Of a stretch of 7,096 nt of DNA, positions 5,501-7,096 are shown one piece after another. The notes under the pieces were generated by a model. It made no database searches and was not told where the DNA came from. It saw only the letters and a program-made list of their open reading frames with translations. Made by a program: the position numbers and the translations under genes. The stretch's first letter is position 1, and the number at the start of each line of letters is the position of its first letter. This DNA comes from Clostridiales bacterium (GTDB lineage Bacteria > Bacillota > Clostridia > Lachnospirales > CAG-274): NCBI GenBank assembly GCA_021202835.1, contig JAJQCI010000048.1:1-7096 (forward strand). The letters run 5' to 3'.

Positions 5501-7096
5501 AATAACTGCCTGCGCTTGATGTTTCGTCTGAATCCGACTTAAGAATTGATATGTCGGCGGTATAGCTTCCGTCGGAAACCTCTGTTTTGCTCTGTGAAAC
5601 CGCCGTCAGGCTGTCCCAGTAGATTTTTGCTATAGTTACGGCATCAAAATATCCGTTTTCAAAGTACAAGCCCTCAAGCTCTCCTGTCAGGTTATTCATT
5701 GCCGGAACATAAATTGTGAAATTTGTATAGTAATATGCAGCATAATCTCCTGTTAAGGGGAAGGTTACCTGTGAAACAACCTGTGTATCATCGCTGAAAT
5801 AAGAATCGGAATAATCTGTGTCGCTCTTTTCCGCAGCCGTTCCCTCGGTTATTAAACTGCCGCTTGTGTCGTTGTTTTCGTAATAGCCGTTAAATTCGGT
5901 TACATATAAGGGCTCTGTTTCCGTTCCGTTTATAATGTCCGTTGTCAGTGAAACATTACCTTCGCTGTCAACATTTATTACAGCTGTTATTGTGTCATTT
6001 TCAACAAGGCTATGAGAAACCGTGTCTGTATAAAAAGCAATTTCAACGGTATATTCGCCCTCTGCCAACTCCTCAGTGGGAAGATTTATTGTTTCATCTT
6101 CTATAACGAGTGACAGGGCGTCTAAAATTGCGTTCTTTATGGCATTACTCGAATAGGTTGCTCCCGAAACCGCATCTACTCCGTTTATTGCATCTGCATC
6201 TGTTGCCGAAAGACCTGTTACGGAAGCGGATATGCCCTCTGCCGCTGTTTGAAGCTTGGCTTGGTTTGTTTCGGCATATGTTCCCGAGAAGTTTGAACCT
6301 TCAACTGTAATTGAAGTAATATAACCGTCCGTTACGGTAACTGTTACGGTTACATCATACGAGCCAAACTGGTCGATATGGGCTGTTCCCGTATAGGTTT
6401 TCACTGTACTTTCTTCAGTCAGTGAACTGTAGTCTATGGCAATATAGGCGTTTTGAGCCGCATTTATAGCCCCTATAAACATGTTTACATAAACGCCGTC
6501 GGCGCTGTTGTCGGGAATGTCAAATGTGATTTGTGTTACGTTGCCATCCTCGTCAGTACCTGTTATATCGGCATCAACAGTATCGCCGCTTGCCGAGCTG
6601 CCCTGATAAATTTTCCACTCAGTCGCCCAGCCGCTTATTGTGCCTACGGTTACAGCCTGTAAATTAACGGTAAGCTGCGCCGTGCCGTCGCTGTTTACCG
6701 TGAGAACAGCACTTTTTATACAAGAAGCCGCCATGGAATCATTTGAGGTGTTTGCCGCATTTTTAAGAGAAACATCTATATCATATTCGCCGGCCTCAAG
6801 TTCAATCTGTGCCGAGCCGAAGGAATATGTTTCAGCTTCAACAGCCGCAAGAGTGTCTGTATCAATGACAATTCTTATAATATGTGTCATTGATCCTATA
6901 GGGGTATTAACCACAAGCTGAACATTTTCAATATCGTCAACGCCGTCAAGCTCTACCAAAACATAATTATAACCCTCGTCGTCTGTTGATACTTCCAAAA
7001 CAGTGTAATTTTCACCGTCAAGAGCCTGTGAAATATCGCCTATCATTGAATTTGTATAGGCTAATTTTACATATACCTTACCGTCTGTTACCGTTA
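2562..7096 (-). CDS. Giant SLH-anchored multi-NEAT heme-binding surface protein with an FMN-binding domain (5'-partial)
   Basis: The frame is open to the right edge, so the true start and signal peptide are outside; the ATG at 7046 lies inside a repeat and is not the start. It is numbered here as residue 1. Visible order: end of NEAT copy A (to ~66); NEAT-like module (~72-207); FMN_bind domain (~214-311, VDAVSGATYSS with Thr297 as predicted flavin attachment site); NEAT-like (~325-480); NEAT copies B (~491-604) and C (~610-724); acidic linker; NEAT-like (~741-892, SMGNDAL); chitobiase-C-terminal-like beta module (~903-982, EIYYTTDGSVP); Ser linker; NEAT-like (~995-1140, SMGDSAF); Ser/Gly linker; beta domain (~1166-1291, ending GLFAVV); Glu-rich linker; three SLH repeats (~1314-1494; TRAM, TREQ, TRAE). 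NEAT domains bind heme and SLH repeats bind cell-wall polysaccharide, so the inferred role is surface heme capture. The FMN domain suggests an added redox function. The NEAT-like modules are divergent, and their assignment is by motif and fold pattern only. Confidence 0.9.
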   Translation of the reverse strand, partial: TVTDGKVYVKLAYTNSMIGDISQALDGENYTVLEVSTDDEGYNYVLVELDGVDDIENVQLVVNTPIGSMTHIIRIVIDTDTLAAVEAETYSFGSAQIELEAGEYDIDVSLKNAANTSNDSMAASCIKSAVLTVNSDGTAQLTVNLQAVTVGTISGWATEWKIYQGSSASGDTVDADITGTDEDGNVTQITFDIPDNSADGVYVNMFIGAINAAQNAYIAIDYSSLTEESTVKTYTGTAHIDQFGSYDVTVTVTVTDGYITSITVEGSNFSGTYAETNQAKLQTAAEGISASVTGLSATDADAINGVDAVSGATYSSNAIKNAILDALSLVIEDETINLPTEELAEGEYTVEIAFYTDTVSHSLVENDTITAVINVDSEGNVSLTTDIINGTETEPLYVTEFNGYYENNDTSGSLITEGTAAEKSDTDYSDSYFSDDTQVVSQVTFPLTGDYAAYYYTNFTIYVPAMNNLTGELEGLYFENGYFDAVTIAKIYWDSLTAVSQSKTEVSDGSYTADISILKSDSDETSSAGSYFTTTDVPITVTDGKVYVKLAYTNSMIGDISQALDGENYTVLEVSTDDEGYNYVLVELDSIDDVENVQLVVNTPVGTMTHIVRIAVDGDTLKKYVADGDYTADISILKSDSDEISSAGSYFTTTDVPITVTDGKVYVKLAYTNSMIGDISQALDGENYTVLEVSTDDEGYNYVLVELDSIDDVENVQLVVNTPVGTMTHIVRIVIDTDTLTEVQEDKGDDGDDEDSEAVVYSVPVVMMSEVNQGSTSMGNDALDGNAIVTVKDGKSTVRLTVKAVYYAGLYGHLTKLWSYPSADSMNYDWWNNSTYEISADIAEYFTDYGLNYTTGDETTYEFPRVFTMERDSEKEDVIYIRISSDAMEGFDQAARLELDWANAVVVEDAETEIQVESPEITVSDSSPTNNQTVTVKITAEDGAEIYYTTDGSVPSESSNLYGGEFTVTGTSETVTIYAVAVKDGVSSAVSSTDIRFTASSSSSSSDSEIEDGKYWMDIYLWNANLDQASMGDSAFDNNRQALVTVSNNGTSAKVQIATNPVSVSGYTSALQGIKSSEVSISVDDTDKFTTNTRYDGTEHTFSYVTLFSFTTTDLESEYIPVEISVPYTPMDGITENDGGYIAARLKLSWNNMTAADSSATLTQNSTTASGSSSSSGSSGSLTSYTSDTTGIKIKADAYIFDDDVTFTAEAVSDGSDYETAESLINGGFTLYSISAEDANGSEVSPSGTAEVYIPVIEAYGENVVIYRVVSEDNSEAYLTELEYEISEDGEYYVLTVKEFGLFAVVPTDEAEEIAEEIEDVEEEAEADGQLFDDIEGHWAEEYIIRAAEMGLFNGVDENSFGPDIATTRAMFVTVLGRLKGIDTNKSYEMSFNDVNSDDYFYSYVGYAAANDIVKGMDEDTFAPYANITREQMALILCKFAENEGIELKAVYSADFTDSDKISSWAQESVNALAAAGIINGRTDGSFDPKGEATRAEIAVMLLRFIDEYM
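4912..5105 (-). repeat. NEAT copy C, 194-bp identical repeat core
   Basis: Bases 4912-5105 are identical to 5269-5462, an offset of 357 bp (119 codons, in frame). Identity continues imperfectly on both sides. The full module encodes residues ~610-724 of the visible protein, with MTHIVR (711-716) at the position of the NEAT YxxxY motif. Confidence 0.9.
5269..5462 (-). repeat. NEAT copy B, 194-bp identical repeat core
   Basis: This is identical to 4912-5105 over 194 bp and diverges mainly near the module end (VDGDTL here, IDTDTL in copies A and C). It encodes part of residues ~491-604. Perfect DNA identity, including silent positions, indicates recent duplication or gene conversion rather than only protein-level constraint. 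Confidence 0.9.
6114..6407 (-). other. FMN_bind domain within the giant NEAT protein
   Basis: Residues ~214-311 follow the FMN-binding (NqrC/RnfG-like) pattern: TYTGTAHIDQFGSYDVTVTV, then VTDGYITSITVEG, then INGVDAVSGATYSSNAIKNA. In this family the Thr of SGAT carries FMN through a phosphoester bond made by the flavin transferase ApbE; here it is Thr297 (codon 6156-6158). The domain lies between two NEAT-like modules in one open frame, so it is a real fusion within this sequence. No ApbE gene is in the window. Confidence 0.85.
6994..7096 (-). repeat. NEAT copy A (truncated by the window edge), 103-bp identical segment
   Basis: Bases 6994-7096 are identical to 5020-5122 (copy C), and the match is still running when the window ends. 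The rest of the module (to ~6849) is more diverged in DNA but encodes nearly the same protein, ending IVIDTDTL like copy C. The first part of the module lies outside the window. Confidence 0.88.

Noticed and set aside
4875..5576. Regular repeats as a possible CRISPR array.
   Set aside because: The repeats are long, in frame, 357 bp apart and encode NEAT domains. There are no short repeats with unique spacers.
6110..6921. Plus-strand open frames of 66-93 codons opposite the giant gene, with others at 3795-4435.
   Set aside because: They are antisense shadows of a repetitive coding frame, with Leu/Pro- or Cys-rich translations and no recognisable family.
7044..7046. ATG at 7046 as the start of the giant protein.
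   Set aside because: The frame continues to the edge and encodes TVTDGKVYVKLAYTNS, the same residues that precede this Met in copies B and C. The Met is internal and the start is outside the window.

Overview
The window carries the surface end of a heme-acquisition locus from an anaerobic, low-to-mid GC Firmicute. A Clostridia-type gut commensal is the best guess, based on C-terminal SLH (S-layer homology) anchors, NEAT-type heme domains, a Gram-positive lipoprotein and clear AGGAGG-type ribosome sites. Species cannot be named from the sequence. Everything convincingly coding lies on the minus strand, so the genes read from right to left.

Layout in transcription order. (1) 7096-2562: a very large S-layer-anchored protein whose N-terminus lies off the right edge. 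About 1510 residues are visible. It holds at least seven NEAT or NEAT-like modules, three of them near-identical copies, plus an FMN-binding domain with a covalent-flavin motif, a chitobiase-C-terminal-like beta module, an extra beta domain and three C-terminal SLH repeats. (2) 2561-2427: a 134-bp non-coding gap with two inverted repeats. (3) 2426-1329: a 365-residue secreted protein with one Shp-like heme domain and three SLH repeats. (4) 1315-215: a 366-residue IsdE/HtsA-type heme-binding lipoprotein, 13 bp downstream, with its ribosome site overlapping the previous stop codon. (5) 214-1: non-coding, with a strong hairpin, a short tandem repeat and, at the left edge, a perfect minus-strand promoter that fires out of the window.

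The genes can be read as a relay. The giant protein would capture heme at the cell surface, the small Shp-like protein would take it over, and the IsdE-like lipoprotein would deliver it to an ABC importer whose permease and ATPase are not in the window. The order (giant NEAT protein, Shp-like protein, IsdE/HtsA) matches the streptococcal shr-shp-htsA order, but with S-layer anchoring. Two things stand out. A flavin-binding domain sits inside the heme-capture protein, suggesting surface redox chemistry on heme or iron. The NEAT modules also consistently carry methionine where the classical NEAT heme-ligand tyrosine is expected.
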